NCBI RefSeq assembly: GCF_004116455.1
Contig: NZ_PDJU01000002.1
Coordinates: 248,001-312,000 of the forward strand
Origin: Arcobacter sp. F155
Lineage (GTDB): Bacteria > Campylobacterota > Campylobacteria > Campylobacterales > Arcobacteraceae
DNA: 64,000 nt
Direction of reading: 5' to 3'
A model generated the notes under the pieces. It was given only the letters and a program-made list of their open reading frames with translations. It was not told the DNA's origin and made no database searches. The position numbers were made by a program, and so were the translations under genes. Positions 36,590 to 46,071 of the stretch are shown piece by piece (the first letter of the stretch is position 1; every line of letters begins with the position of its first letter).

Positions 36590-37813
36590 ATGTCCATATA
36601 CAATAGTTTATGCAAATATTTTTATAAAAATAATATTAAGACAACTTTTTTAATTGATATTTTGTATATGAAAGATATCAATGCTGTCTATGGATTTGAT
36701 AATGGCGACTACATAATAAAGCAATTAAAAAGACTTTTAACTTCAAATATTAAAAATGAAATCCTTTTCAATCTTGAGAGAAAACTTAACATAACAGTTG
36801 AAAATACTCATGTTGATGTTTTTAATTTAATAATTTATGATGACCTATCAAAAATAGAAGTTGTTGAAATTAAAAATATCATATTTAATACAATTATCTC
36901 TCACCAATTCTCACTTTTAAACTCCGACCTTACAATTGATATTGATATAACAATTGGTTGTTCTAAAGGAAAAGGTAAAGAGTTGTTAGTTTATGCTGAA
37001 AAAGCTTTACATAATGCAAAAATGAACTACATAAATTTTATGTATTATGATGCAAATCTTTATAAAAATCATTTTGAAAATAGAGAGCTTCTATCAATTC
37101 TTAGAAAAAACATTGAAGAGAAAACTGTTGAACCATTTTTTCAAGCAATACAAGATAATAATTCAAAAGAGAATATTAAATATGAAGCATTAATGAGAAT
37201 TTATGACCATGAAGGTGAAGTTCTAATGCCTGCTGTATTTATTGATAAATCAAGGAAATACAGGCTCTTTAATAAACTTATGGAAGTAATGATTCTAAAA
37301 GTAATTGAGTATATTAAAAGATACAAAATTAATGTAAGTATAAATTTAGACTACAATGATATTCTAAACCCTTCAATGAAAGAGTTAATTATTGAAAATA
37401 TTAAAAACAATGATATTGGTAAATACTTAACAATTGAAATTTTAGAAAGCAAAAAAATATCAAACTACTATTTGGTAAATGAGTTTATTAGAGACTTAAA
37501 AAACTATAATGTTTCTATTGCCATTGATGACTTTGGAAGTGGCTTTTCTAACTATGAACACATATTAAATATCAATACTGATTACATTAAACTTGATGGA
37601 AGTTTGATTAAAAAACTTGATGAAGATGTTTATTATAATCTTGTAAAAAGTATTGTTCTGTTTGCTAAAGAACAAAACATAAAAGTTGTAGCAGAGTTTG
37701 TAAGTGATTTAAAAATTTTAAGATATGTAAAATCACTTAATATTGATTATTCACAAGGGTATTATATAGCAAAACCGATGCCTATTAAAGAAATAATGGA
37801 AGATATGCAATGA
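36590..37813 (+). CDS. Degenerate GGDEF plus EAL domain protein
   Basis: A 407-residue soluble protein. Residues 15-155 look like a GGDEF domain that lost its signature (HVDVFNLI at the expected site). Residues 165-405 are an EAL phosphodiesterase domain whose catalytic set appears intact: E199 in EALMR, N252, E283/E286, D313-D314 in DDFGSG, K334, E369 and Q389. It should hydrolyse cyclic di-GMP, probably under allosteric control from the dead GGDEF domain. The following gene overlaps by 4 bp (ATGA), so the two products are made together. Confidence 0.88.
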   Translation: MSIYNSLCKYFYKNNIKTTFLIDILYMKDINAVYGFDNGDYIIKQLKRLLTSNIKNEILFNLERKLNITVENTHVDVFNLIIYDDLSKIEVVEIKNIIFNTIISHQFSLLNSDLTIDIDITIGCSKGKGKELLVYAEKALHNAKMNYINFMYYDANLYKNHFENRELLSILRKNIEEKTVEPFFQAIQDNNSKENIKYEALMRIYDHEGEVLMPAVFIDKSRKYRLFNKLMEVMILKVIEYIKRYKINVSINLDYNDILNPSMKELIIENIKNNDIGKYLTIEILESKKISNYYLVNEFIRDLKNYNVSIAIDDFGSGFSNYEHILNINTDYIKLDGSLIKKLDEDVYYNLVKSIVLFAKEQNIKVVAEFVSDLKILRYVKSLNIDYSQGYYIAKPMPIKEIMEDMQ

Positions 37814-38607
37814 AAGAAAAATTAAAAGAGATTACTGACTTAACAATAAATGAACTACTTGAAGAAGAAGTAATTCTTCCTTCTGAGTATTTTGAGTGTT
37901 TTGATAAACATGCAAAACTTTCAGAAATCGAGTTAAAAGATGATAGCTTTGAAAAAGAAGTTGATGAGCTACTTTTAAATGAAATTAGTAGTATAAATAA
38001 CTACGTAAAAAGCGCAACAAAAAATATTGATAGTGCAGCAGCATTAACTTTAGATGCACAAAAAGCAATTGAAGAGAACAACTCATCTGCTTTAAAGAAA
38101 CTATATTCACAAATAAAAGAGCTTCAAGAAGAGCTTCAAGATATGACAGAGAATATTTATAAAGACTATTTAACAAGTGCTTATAATAAAAAGTGGCTGT
38201 ATCATAAGTATTTAGCTGCTAATTCTAAAATCAAAGAAGATGCTATTATCATTCTTATTGATGTGAAAGATTTTGAATATATAAAGAAAACATATAACAA
38301 GCTTATCTCAAATAACTTATTAATCTTTATCTATGAGTTTATAAATAAAGAGTTTAAAAAAGAAGATATTGATTTTGAAATTTGTAGATATTTAAGTAGT
38401 AAATTTATTATTTCAGTTAAAAACAATAACTTTAGTAGTGTTTCAAACTTAATTAAAAACACATCATCTGTTCTATTTGGAACAACACTAAAAAGTAATT
38501 CAGGGGTTATGATTAAGCCAAACTATAAGTACTCAACACTTGCAGTTAAAAAAGATGACTCTTTCCATGAAGTACTTAATTCACTTATGAAAAACCAAGA
38601 AGCTTAA
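37810..38607 (+). CDS. Degenerate GGDEF-like protein
   Basis: A 265-residue soluble protein: an acidic N-terminus, a coiled coil (about 75-120) and a C-terminal domain opening YLTSAYNKKWLYHKYL, which copies the DxLTGlxNRR start of GGDEF domains. The signature itself is replaced by LSSKFIISV and the I-site is absent, so no diguanylate cyclase activity is expected. It is translationally coupled to the EAL protein upstream, suggesting that it binds or regulates that phosphodiesterase. The assignment rests on the N-terminal motif and overall pattern. Confidence 0.62.
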   Translation: MKEKLKEITDLTINELLEEEVILPSEYFECFDKHAKLSEIELKDDSFEKEVDELLLNEISSINNYVKSATKNIDSAAALTLDAQKAIEENNSSALKKLYSQIKELQEELQDMTENIYKDYLTSAYNKKWLYHKYLAANSKIKEDAIIILIDVKDFEYIKKTYNKLISNNLLIFIYEFINKEFKKEDIDFEICRYLSSKFIISVKNNNFSSVSNLIKNTSSVLFGTTLKSNSGVMIKPNYKYSTLAVKKDDSFHEVLNSLMKNQEA

Positions 38608-39521
38608 AAAGAGAAAGCCTCTAAAAAGTCTACAACTTTTTCTCTTGCTTCTTTAACTTCGATTTTTTCAAATCTTATTTTACTTCCAGGTTTCATCTGA
38701 GCTAATTTAAAACAATCTATATTTAAAACTGTCCCAATCTTTGGATATCCACCTATTGTTTGTCTCTCTTTTAAAAGAACTATTGGTTTACCATCTTTAG
38801 GGATTTGAATACTTCCAAAAGCAATTGCTTCTGAAACTAGATTTGAAATAGTACACTCAATAGGCTCTCCATCAAGTTTACAAGCCATAGAGTTAAAATC
38901 AGGGGTAATAGTATAAACACTTGAAAAGAACTTTTCTACTTGCTCTTTTTCAAAGTCATCACATTGGTAAGAAAGAAGTACTCTTAAAGTTAACTCTTTT
39001 TCATATTTAGGAATAAACTTCTCTTTCCATCTTCTTTTTACAAAAGATAAATTTTCTTCAAACTCTAAGATATCATTGTTTTTAAGTTTACTTCCATCAA
39101 GACCACCAAAGCCTTCTTTCATAGATGTAGCATTACTTCCAAACTCTTTTTCAATATTAAAGCCATTTTTTACACCTAAGTAAACTCTTTGACCTTCGTG
39201 AAATTTACCTACTTTTAGTTCATCCCCTACTCTTACTTTATGTGTTTCCCAACAGTTTTTCAAAACACCGTTGATATAAAAATCACATTTAGCTCCAGTT
39301 ATTGCAATAGTTGTATTCTGATGAGATTTTATAACTACACCAGCAAAAAGGATTTCAAGAAGATTTGTTTCAAGGTTATTATCTAAAAGTTTATTACAAG
39401 CATTGGCAGAATACTCATCCATAAACCCTGAATTTGTAACACCAAGATGCATGAAAGAGAATCTTCCTTTATCTTGAATAGTTGTATAAATTCCAGCTTT
39501 TACTAACTCAAAGCCTCTCAT
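38604..39521 (-). CDS. pxpC: 5-oxoprolinase subunit C (KipA-like)
   Basis: A 305-residue protein of the biotin-dependent carboxyltransferase-like/KipA family: DKGRFSFMHLGVTNSGFMDEYS, LEILFAGVVI, GAKCDFYING and LLKERQTIGGYPKIG. With PxpA and PxpB it forms the bacterial ATP-dependent 5-oxoprolinase that opens 5-oxo-L-proline (pyroglutamate) to glutamate. Its start overlaps pxpB by 4 bp. It is the last gene of the TRAP/two-component module and overlaps the convergent GGDEF-like gene by 4 bp. Confidence 0.93.
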   Translation of the reverse strand: MRGFELVKAGIYTTIQDKGRFSFMHLGVTNSGFMDEYSANACNKLLDNNLETNLLEILFAGVVIKSHQNTTIAITGAKCDFYINGVLKNCWETHKVRVGDELKVGKFHEGQRVYLGVKNGFNIEKEFGSNATSMKEGFGGLDGSKLKNNDILEFEENLSFVKRRWKEKFIPKYEKELTLRVLLSYQCDDFEKEQVEKFFSSVYTITPDFNSMACKLDGEPIECTISNLVSEAIAFGSIQIPKDGKPIVLLKERQTIGGYPKIGTVLNIDCFKLAQMKPGSKIRFEKIEVKEAREKVVDFLEAFSF

Positions 39522-40195
39522 AGAGTTCCACCTTGTTTTAAAAATTCTTCTTTTGTAATGGGATTAAATTTTATTTTTGTATTAATATCTATTTGCGATA
39601 ACTGTTCTAAATTTTTATCGAAAAACTCAAAAGCAGTTTTTCCAATAATATTCCAACCACCTGGGCTATCTTTTGGATAAACAGCAGTTTGAGTATCAGC
39701 AAGGGAAACACTTCCCTTTGGGATTTTCTTTCTTGGAGTTTCTAATCTTTTAGTTGCAATTTTTTCATCAACTACACCTAAATATGCAAAACCAGGTAAA
39801 AAACCAATTGTATAAACATCATAAACTTTAGAAGAGTGCAGACCTATTACCTCTTCACAAGTTATATTATTTATTGTAGCAACCCTTTGTAAGTCTAAAC
39901 CTACGTCTTCACCATAATATACATCAATTTCTACAAGTTTTGAGTTTGATTCTTCATCTACTTTTATATTTTTTAGCTCTTCTTCTAAATATGTTTTAAT
40001 TGTTTCAAAATCATATTTTAATAATTGGTATGAAATTAGAATTGAGCTATAAGACGGGATTATGTCAATAAAAGCTTCATTTTTTAAAGATTTTAAATGG
40101 GCATATGAAGCTTTTACTTTATTAGAGATCTCTTTTGAGATACTCTTGTCAAAATAGATAATTACAGAATCAACAGAGGCTACTTTTATTTCCAT
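39518..40195 (-). CDS. pxpB: 5-oxoprolinase subunit B (KipI-like)
   Basis: A 225-residue cyclophilin-like-domain protein of the KipI/PxpB family: YGEDVGLDLQRVATINN, HSSKVYDVYTIGFLPGFAYLG and TPRKKIPKGSVSLADTQTAVYPKDSPGGWNIIGKT (read here as TPRKKIPKGS and SPGGWNIIG). It partners PxpC in 5-oxoproline cleavage. The gene abuts pxpA and overlaps pxpC, confirming a single translational unit. Confidence 0.94.
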   Translation of the reverse strand: MEIKVASVDSVIIYFDKSISKEISNKVKASYAHLKSLKNEAFIDIIPSYSSILISYQLLKYDFETIKTYLEEELKNIKVDEESNSKLVEIDVYYGEDVGLDLQRVATINNITCEEVIGLHSSKVYDVYTIGFLPGFAYLGVVDEKIATKRLETPRKKIPKGSVSLADTQTAVYPKDSPGGWNIIGKTAFEFFDKNLEQLSQIDINTKIKFNPITKEEFLKQGGTL

Positions 40196-40930
40196 CTAAC
40201 TCACTACTTTTTGTAAAGCCTGTATAAAGGCAAGGGCATTTTCACCATCACCATGAACACATACAGTATCAGCTTTTAGAAATAGTCTTTGACCATTTAC
40301 ACTCTCTAAGAATCCTCTATCTTTTAGATTTTGAATTCTCTCTAATACTAATAATTCATCGTGAATTACGGCATTTGGTTTTATTCTTGAAACTAAACTT
40401 CCATCGTCATTATAGTTTCTGTCTGCAAATACTTCATAGATTAAATCTATTCCATACATTTTTGCAGTGTAAGCATAAGCTTCATTATTCGGGTTTGATA
40501 AAATCATTAACCTTACATTTTTATCATATGAAGAGATTGCACTTAAAATTGCTTTGAAAATATTTTCATCTCTCATCATATCATTATATAAAGCTCCATG
40601 TGGTTTTACATAAGATACAGTTGTTCCATGAGACTTACAAAAAGCACTTAAAGCACCTAATTGATATAAAACTTTTGATTTAATCTCTTCAAGTGTACAT
40701 TGGATTGATCTTCTACCAAAACCAACAAGGTCTTGGTATGAAGGATGTGCACCAATAGTTACATTATGTCTTTTTGCAAGTTCAACTGAACGATTCATTG
40801 TTAAAGGATCACTTGAATGGAATCCACAAGCAAGATTTGCCATACTAATGTACGGCATAATCTCTTCATCTGCTCCCATCTTCCAAATACCAAAGCTCTC
40901 ACCCATGTCACAATTTAATCGAATATTCAT
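40196..40930 (-). CDS. pxpA: 5-oxoprolinase subunit A (LamB/YcsF family)
   Basis: A 244-residue TIM-barrel-like protein: LNCDMGESFGIWKMG, ANLACGFHSSDP, GAHPSYQD and KPHGALYND are family signatures. It is thought to act on 5-oxoproline together with PxpBC. The start at 40930 is favoured because GGAAGG lies about 7 bp upstream; an ATG at 40945 lies within that site. The TRAP permease gene ends 42 bp upstream, so the hydrolase genes follow the transporter in one transcript. Confidence 0.94.
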   Translation of the reverse strand: MNIRLNCDMGESFGIWKMGADEEIMPYISMANLACGFHSSDPLTMNRSVELAKRHNVTIGAHPSYQDLVGFGRRSIQCTLEEIKSKVLYQLGALSAFCKSHGTTVSYVKPHGALYNDMMRDENIFKAILSAISSYDKNVRLMILSNPNNEAYAYTAKMYGIDLIYEVFADRNYNDDGSLVSRIKPNAVIHDELLVLERIQNLKDRGFLESVNGQRLFLKADTVCVHGDGENALAFIQALQKVVS

Positions 40931-40972
40931 TTCATTACCTTCCATTTAGATAACCTTATTTTACCAAAAATA

Positions 40973-42307
40973 TTATTTAATCATTTGGTCTGGTAAGAAG
41001 AACACTATTTCTGGGAATACAGTAATTAATACAACAGTAACAATCATAAGGATAAAGAATGGGAATGTTGCTTTTAAAATTGTTTGTATCTTTTCATTAC
41101 TAATTCCTTGAATTACAAATAGTGAGAACCCAACTGGTGGCGTAATTTGTGCCATTTCAACCATGAATACTAAGAAAATACCAAACCATAGTGGATCAAA
41201 TCCAGCTAAAATGATAATTGGTAAAACAATTGGTAAAGTCATAACTACAATAGAAATAGCTTCTAAAATCATTCCTAAAATAATATACATAACACCAATT
41301 AATAAAATCAGCATCATTGGAGAAAGTCCAAGACCTGCAATAAATTCACTCATAGCTCTTGCAATTCCTAAGAATCCAATTACTTGAGAAAGGAAAACAG
41401 CACCAGCAATAATAAACCCAATCATAACAGATGTTTTAACAGAGTTTAAAAGGGCATTTTTTAGAATCTCTATTGAGATAGATTTAAAATAGAAAGCTAA
41501 GATTAAACTTCCTAATACCCCAAGAGCGGCAGCTTCAGTTGGAGTGGCAAATCCACCATAAATAGAACCTAAAACAAGTCCAATAAGTGAGAAAATTGGT
41601 GCTAAATCTTTAAATGAATTTAGTCTATCTTTAGTTGTAAATACTTCTTTTTCTTTTGGTAAAATGCTTGGATCAACCTTAGCTCTATACATGATATAAA
41701 AGGAATATAAAGATGCAAGTAAAAGACCAGGAATAAGTCCAGCAACAAATAACTTACCAATAGATACATCAGATAATACACCATAAATAATCATAATTAA
41801 TGATGGAGGAATTAAATATCCTAATGTACCAGAACCAGCTAAAGAACCCATAGCCAACATTTTAGAGTATCCTCTATTTTTTAACTCTTCTAGTGTAATC
41901 TTACCAACAGTGGCAGTTGTGGCAGCAGACGAACCAGAAACAGCAGCAAATAAAGAACATGCAGCAACATTAACATGAAGTAATCCACCTGGAATAAATG
42001 CAAGCCAAGGTTTTAAACCATTTAACAATCTTGTTGAAATAGATGATTTATATAAAATCTCACCCATTAAAATAAACATTGGTAAAGCTGCAAGGGACCA
42101 AGAATTTAAGGCATCATAAAGTGAAGATGCTAATAAATCTCCAATTTTGTCATAAACAGAAATCACAGGAGGTAAGTTGTGATCAAACAGTAACATACCA
42201 ATAATACCTGTTAACATTAACGAAACACCAATCCATAATGATGATAATAAAAATACAAACATTACGGCAATTAAAATAACTGATAATACTAAAGGATCAC
42301 TAATCAT
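40973..42307 (-). CDS. dctM: TRAP transporter large permease
   Basis: A 444-residue DctM-type inner-membrane protein with about twelve helices, including AACSLFAAVSGSSAATTATVGK and GSLAGSGTLGYLIPPSLIMIIYG, the TRAP family signature loops. It forms the Na+-coupled transport domain for the carboxylate delivered by DctP. It overlaps dctQ by 8 bp. Its position directly before pxpABC suggests that 5-oxoproline or a relative is the cargo. Confidence 0.95.
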   Translation of the reverse strand: MISDPLVLSVILIAVMFVFLLSSLWIGVSLMLTGIIGMLLFDHNLPPVISVYDKIGDLLASSLYDALNSWSLAALPMFILMGEILYKSSISTRLLNGLKPWLAFIPGGLLHVNVAACSLFAAVSGSSAATTATVGKITLEELKNRGYSKMLAMGSLAGSGTLGYLIPPSLIMIIYGVLSDVSIGKLFVAGLIPGLLLASLYSFYIMYRAKVDPSILPKEKEVFTTKDRLNSFKDLAPIFSLIGLVLGSIYGGFATPTEAAALGVLGSLILAFYFKSISIEILKNALLNSVKTSVMIGFIIAGAVFLSQVIGFLGIARAMSEFIAGLGLSPMMLILLIGVMYIILGMILEAISIVVMTLPIVLPIIILAGFDPLWFGIFLVFMVEMAQITPPVGFSLFVIQGISNEKIQTILKATFPFFILMIVTVVLITVFPEIVFFLPDQMIK

Positions 42308-42782
42308 TTGTAAATCCTTTGAAAATAAATAATACTACAGCTAACATGAACATTGTAATTCCAATAGGCATTGCAAGTTGTGTTAAATATAGTGGTGTTT
42401 CAGAAACATTTTCTGACAACATCTCTAATTCATATGAATCATAAGTAAATAAAATTGTTCTATAAAGAGCAAAAGCTAATACAGCTAATGTAATAACTGC
42501 TGCAAGAATATCAATCTTGTTATTAGTCTTTTTTGATAACCTTGAAGTAATTATGTTAATTCTTATATGCGAATCACTTGAAAAAGTATATGCTAATCCA
42601 AAGAATATAGATGCTAAATAAAAATATCCACTATACTCATCTGCAATCATTGTAGACATATCAAAAAATGCTCTAATAAAGATTTCAATAAGAATCAAAG
42701 AAACCAATGATACTAAGATAAATGCTGACAGATAAGCTCCCATTTTGGTAAGCTTATCTATAAAGTTAGAAATAAAATTCAT
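42300..42782 (-). CDS. dctQ: TRAP transporter small permease
   Basis: A 160-residue four-helix DctQ-type protein with the typical FIRAFFDMSTMIADEYSGYFYLASIFFGLAYTF region (read in parts: FIRAFFDMS, ADEYSGYFY) and IRINIITSRLSKK. It docks to DctM and stabilises the transporter. It starts 9 bp after dctP and overlaps dctM. Confidence 0.93.
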   Translation of the reverse strand: MNFISNFIDKLTKMGAYLSAFILVSLVSLILIEIFIRAFFDMSTMIADEYSGYFYLASIFFGLAYTFSSDSHIRINIITSRLSKKTNNKIDILAAVITLAVLAFALYRTILFTYDSYELEMLSENVSETPLYLTQLAMPIGITMFMLAVVLFIFKGFTND

Positions 42783-42791
42783 AAGTTCTAA

Positions 42792-43748
42792 CTACTTTCT
42801 ATATTCTTCAAAAATTGCTTTAATTTGAGAATTTGCACCATCTAAATAGTCTTCTAATAACTCATTAGCAATTTTGTCTAATTGAGCTTTTAATTCAGGT
42901 GTTGCTTCACTTACAGTCATTCCATTCTTAGTAAGCATCTCTAAAGCAACTCTATCTTCTTCTTTTGCAGCTTCCCATTGAGCTTTTTCAATCTCTTTTG
43001 CTGCTTTTAACATAGCATCTTGTTGTGCTTTATCTAAAGAGTTCCAGTAATCTAAGTTGATTGAAACTGCTTGTAAAGGATATGCATAGTTAATTTTTGT
43101 ATAGTTTGATAATACTTCCCAGAATTTACCATCTTTTCCAGATGCTGAAGAAGTAACTACAGAGTCTACTAGACCAGTTCTAAGTGAAGAATAAACTTCT
43201 CCCCAAGGTAATGCAACAGCATTTCCACCTGCTTTATTAATAAACGCAGCTGAGTTTTTGTCATAAGTTCTTGTTTTTACACCAGTAAAGTCAGCTAGTT
43301 TTGTAACTGCTTTTTTTGAATAAAAACCAGAAGCTGGCCATGTTACAGAGTAAAGAATCTTTTGATTCCATTTTTTTGCAGTTTTGTCATAAGCTGGTTT
43401 TGCAAGTTGATATAACTTGAATGCATCTTCATATGAGTTAGCAATAAATGGTAAAGCAGAGATTCCGAACACTTTTCCTCCACCAGAAGTAAAAGGAATG
43501 AACATATCAGTCATTGCAACTGTTCCATCTTTTACTGCTTTTAGTGGGTTCCCTTTGATAAGTGCAGATCCTGCATGTACTGTAATGTCTACAGAACCTT
43601 TAGAGTAATCTTTAACTAGTTCTGCATACTTTACAGCACCGATTGTATGGAAGTTATTTGCACCATATTTGGCATTTAAATCCATCTTGATATTACCTGC
43701 TAATGCAACACTTGCAAGAGCAGCTAAAAGTAAACTTTTCTTAAACAT
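42792..43748 (-). CDS. dctP: TRAP substrate-binding protein
   Basis: A 318-residue periplasmic binding protein with signal peptide (1-17, ending VALAG). LADFTGVKTRTYDKNSAAF holds R160 at the position of the conserved carboxylate-binding arginine, and GNAVALPWGEVYSSLRTGLVDSVV is the DctP family core. It is the first transporter gene; its leader carries a tandem 11-bp repeat that I take as a regulator site. Pyroglutamate-binding DctP proteins are known in Bordetella, and the downstream oxoprolinase genes make that ligand likely here. Confidence 0.94.
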   Translation of the reverse strand: MFKKSLLLAALASVALAGNIKMDLNAKYGANNFHTIGAVKYAELVKDYSKGSVDITVHAGSALIKGNPLKAVKDGTVAMTDMFIPFTSGGGKVFGISALPFIANSYEDAFKLYQLAKPAYDKTAKKWNQKILYSVTWPASGFYSKKAVTKLADFTGVKTRTYDKNSAAFINKAGGNAVALPWGEVYSSLRTGLVDSVVTSSASGKDGKFWEVLSNYTKINYAYPLQAVSINLDYWNSLDKAQQDAMLKAAKEIEKAQWEAAKEEDRVALEMLTKNGMTVSEATPELKAQLDKIANELLEDYLDGANSQIKAIFEEYRK

Positions 43749-43790
43749 TTAAGACTCCTTTTTTAGTTTATGAAATTCATCATAAAACAA

Positions 43791-43812
43791 TCAAGTGAGT
43801 TTCAAGTGAGTT
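43791..43812. promoter_or_regulatory. Tandem 11-bp repeat upstream of dctP
   Basis: The unit TCAAGTGAGTT occurs twice without a gap (43791-43801 and 43802-43812), 42 bp upstream of the dctP start and just after the response-regulator stop. One-helical-turn direct repeats are the hallmark of OmpR/PhoB-type binding. The AGTGAG core with identical spacing recurs upstream of the kinase gene at 46072. Confidence 0.65.
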
Positions 43813-43816
43813 TTTA

Positions 43817-44506
43817 TTAAAAATTAATTAATTTATAGCCCTCTTGTGGCTTATTTGTAATAATCTCTACAGGAATACGTTTCCTAAACTCTTTAATAAA
43901 TGTTTTTAAAGCAGTGATACTCATAGACTTATCTCGCCATAAATACTCTTCTATTAAATCATAAGATACTACTACATTTCTATTTCTGTGAAGTAAAAGC
44001 AAGAACTCTTTATCTCTTTTTCGTAAAGTTACTACCTCATCTTTATAGTATAGTTCCCTTTGTTGCATATCAAAAAACAGATCTTTATGAAACTGTATTT
44101 TCTCTTTTAATCTTTTTCCAAAGGCTTTTACAATACCAGTTAATAAAGAATCAGAGTTTATAGGTTTTAGGATATATTGATTTACATTTAGGTTTATTAG
44201 TTCTAAAAGATACTCTTCATTTGAGTAAGCTGTTACCATGATTACTAAAGTATCGCTATCTTTTTTTCTAATATCTTCAACAAGTGAAATACCACTTTTA
44301 CAAGGCATTTCAATATCTGTGATGATTAAATCAGGTTTGTACTCATTATATAAATAGTATCCATCTTCACCATTTTTGGCTTCATATACACCACCAAAGT
44401 AGTATTTTAAAGTGTTTACTAATCTTTTTCTAATACCGTCTTCATCTTCAACACAAAGTACAGTATAGTCTTGAAGTTGTTTTATTATACTCTCATCCAT
44501 ACTCAA
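43817..44506 (-). CDS. Response regulator of the TRAP module
   Basis: A 229-residue regulator: receiver domain with acidic pocket E20-D21-E22, phosphoacceptor D64 (IITDIEMP) and the lysine in ILKPINS; winged-helix domain in the last 85 residues ending KPQEGYKLINF. It overlaps the kinase gene by 4 bp and precedes dctP, so it very probably controls the transporter and oxoprolinase genes. It is a paralogue of the regulators at 3636 and 49525. The direct repeats at 43791 and 46072 are its probable sites. Confidence 0.92.
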   Translation of the reverse strand: MSMDESIIKQLQDYTVLCVEDEDGIRKRLVNTLKYYFGGVYEAKNGEDGYYLYNEYKPDLIITDIEMPCKSGISLVEDIRKKDSDTLVIMVTAYSNEEYLLELINLNVNQYILKPINSDSLLTGIVKAFGKRLKEKIQFHKDLFFDMQQRELYYKDEVVTLRKRDKEFLLLLHRNRNVVVSYDLIEEYLWRDKSMSITALKTFIKEFRKRIPVEIITNKPQEGYKLINF

Positions 44507-46032
44507 ACCTCTTCTATAGGAAGTACAATTAAAAAGTTTGCACCTTTTTTCTTGTTATCCACAGTGATTTCTCCATTCATATTTTTTTCAATAATCATTT
44601 TTGCCATATAAAGTCCAAGCCCTGTTCCCTTTGAAGAACTTTTGGTAGTAAAGTATGGCTCAAAAATTAAATCAAGATAATCCTCTTCTACTCCACCTGC
44701 ATTATCTTTTACTTTGATAATAACATTATTATCTTTTTTTGTAACTATAAGCTTAATTGTAGGATTAGCTATTTGTCTTTGAGTTAAAGCATCTTTTGCA
44801 TTTGATAAAAGATTTAAAATAACTTGTGCAAACTCCCTTTCATAACCGTGAATTAAAGGATTATGTTTTATTTTCTTTTCCACTTGGATATTAAAGTTTT
44901 TCAATGAAGCATCAACTAAAGTTAAAGCCTCATTACAAGCATCTTCAATATAAAAATCAACCTTTAATTTATCAGGTTTAAAGAAGTTTCTAAAGTCTTC
45001 AATTGTATTTGACATAAACTCTATTTGTTTATTTGACTCTTTTACAGTCTCTTCAATCATTGAAGAATCTACTTTATTAAACTTATTTGCTGTTTCAAGT
45101 TCCATCAATATCCCAGAAACTTCACTTAAGGGTTGTCTCCATTGGTGGGCAATCATTGAAAGCATTGCTCCCATTCTTGCAAGTCTTGATTGATGAAGCA
45201 TTGCTCTATCTTTTTTCTTTACTTCCTTAATAGCTTTTTGAACTTTTAATTCTAAGTTTCTATTTAAATCTTCTAGTAATAACTCTTTTCTTTTTACATT
45301 TTCTTGGTAAGCATTAAAAACTTGTGTAATCTTTTTTGACATGATAAAAGATAAAACACCAATTATCAAAATAGCTAAAAATGAAACTGTAACTACAAGT
45401 CTAATGTGCTTATCAATTTTCTTTTCTAAAAGTTTTTTATTTGCATTTATTGAGTCTTGAATATCATCAATATAAAGCCCTGCTCCAATTACCCAATTGT
45501 ATTTTTCAAAAAGCCTAAAGAATCCAAGTTTCTTTGAGAAGTTAACTTCTTGTGGCTTTTGCCAATAATACTCAATAAAAACACCTTCAGGATTTTTGAT
45601 TGTCTCATCAATAAACCTCTTTGTAATAAGCCCACCTTTTGCATCTTTTAAATCAATATCAAAAGTATCAATACTATCTGGTCTAAAAGGATGCCCTCTT
45701 AAATAGTAGTTTGTATCATGTATCCATAAATATCCATGTTTTCCATATCTAATAGTTTCTAAGTACTCTAAAATATCTTTTTTTAACTCTTCTTCACTTA
45801 GTAACTCATTGTTTTTAACTCTATGGTTTATGTAATTTATTGCGTAATCAATCTCTTTTTTTAAAATATTCTTTTGTTTTTGTAAATACTCTTTTTCAAC
45901 AATTAAACTCTCTTCTTCAAAATAATTGTTCTGATTGTCAATAAAAAAATAGATTGTAAAAAAAGCAATTAATATTGCTGTAATAATAGGTGTAAAAATA
46001 ATAAGTTTAGGTATATTTTTTTCGTCAAACAA
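44503..46032 (-). CDS. Cache-domain kinase of the TRAP module
   Basis: A 509-residue inner-membrane kinase: helices at about 10-30 and 211-231 bracket a periplasmic Cache domain (GYLWIHDTNYYLRGHPFRPD, then YNWVIGAGLYIDDI). Coiled coil, H box IAHQWRQPLS (H296) and ATPase domain (LSNAKDAL, DNAGGV, GTGLGLYMAK) follow. Proteins of this kind commonly sense carboxylates. Position upstream of the regulator, transporter and oxoprolinase genes suggests it detects the imported substrate. Its own promoter carries the same AGTGAG pair as dctP. Confidence 0.92.
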   Translation of the reverse strand: MFDEKNIPKLIIFTPIITAILIAFFTIYFFIDNQNNYFEEESLIVEKEYLQKQKNILKKEIDYAINYINHRVKNNELLSEEELKKDILEYLETIRYGKHGYLWIHDTNYYLRGHPFRPDSIDTFDIDLKDAKGGLITKRFIDETIKNPEGVFIEYYWQKPQEVNFSKKLGFFRLFEKYNWVIGAGLYIDDIQDSINANKKLLEKKIDKHIRLVVTVSFLAILIIGVLSFIMSKKITQVFNAYQENVKRKELLLEDLNRNLELKVQKAIKEVKKKDRAMLHQSRLARMGAMLSMIAHQWRQPLSEVSGILMELETANKFNKVDSSMIEETVKESNKQIEFMSNTIEDFRNFFKPDKLKVDFYIEDACNEALTLVDASLKNFNIQVEKKIKHNPLIHGYEREFAQVILNLLSNAKDALTQRQIANPTIKLIVTKKDNNVIIKVKDNAGGVEEDYLDLIFEPYFTTKSSSKGTGLGLYMAKMIIEKNMNGEITVDNKKKGANFLIVLPIEEV

Positions 46033-46071
46033 TAATTTCTCCTGATTAAAAATGACATTTTATCCAAAATT

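Noticed and set aside
38604-46032. Transferred island
   Set aside because: Base composition and codon use look like the surroundings, and there is no tRNA, integrase or repeat at either border.
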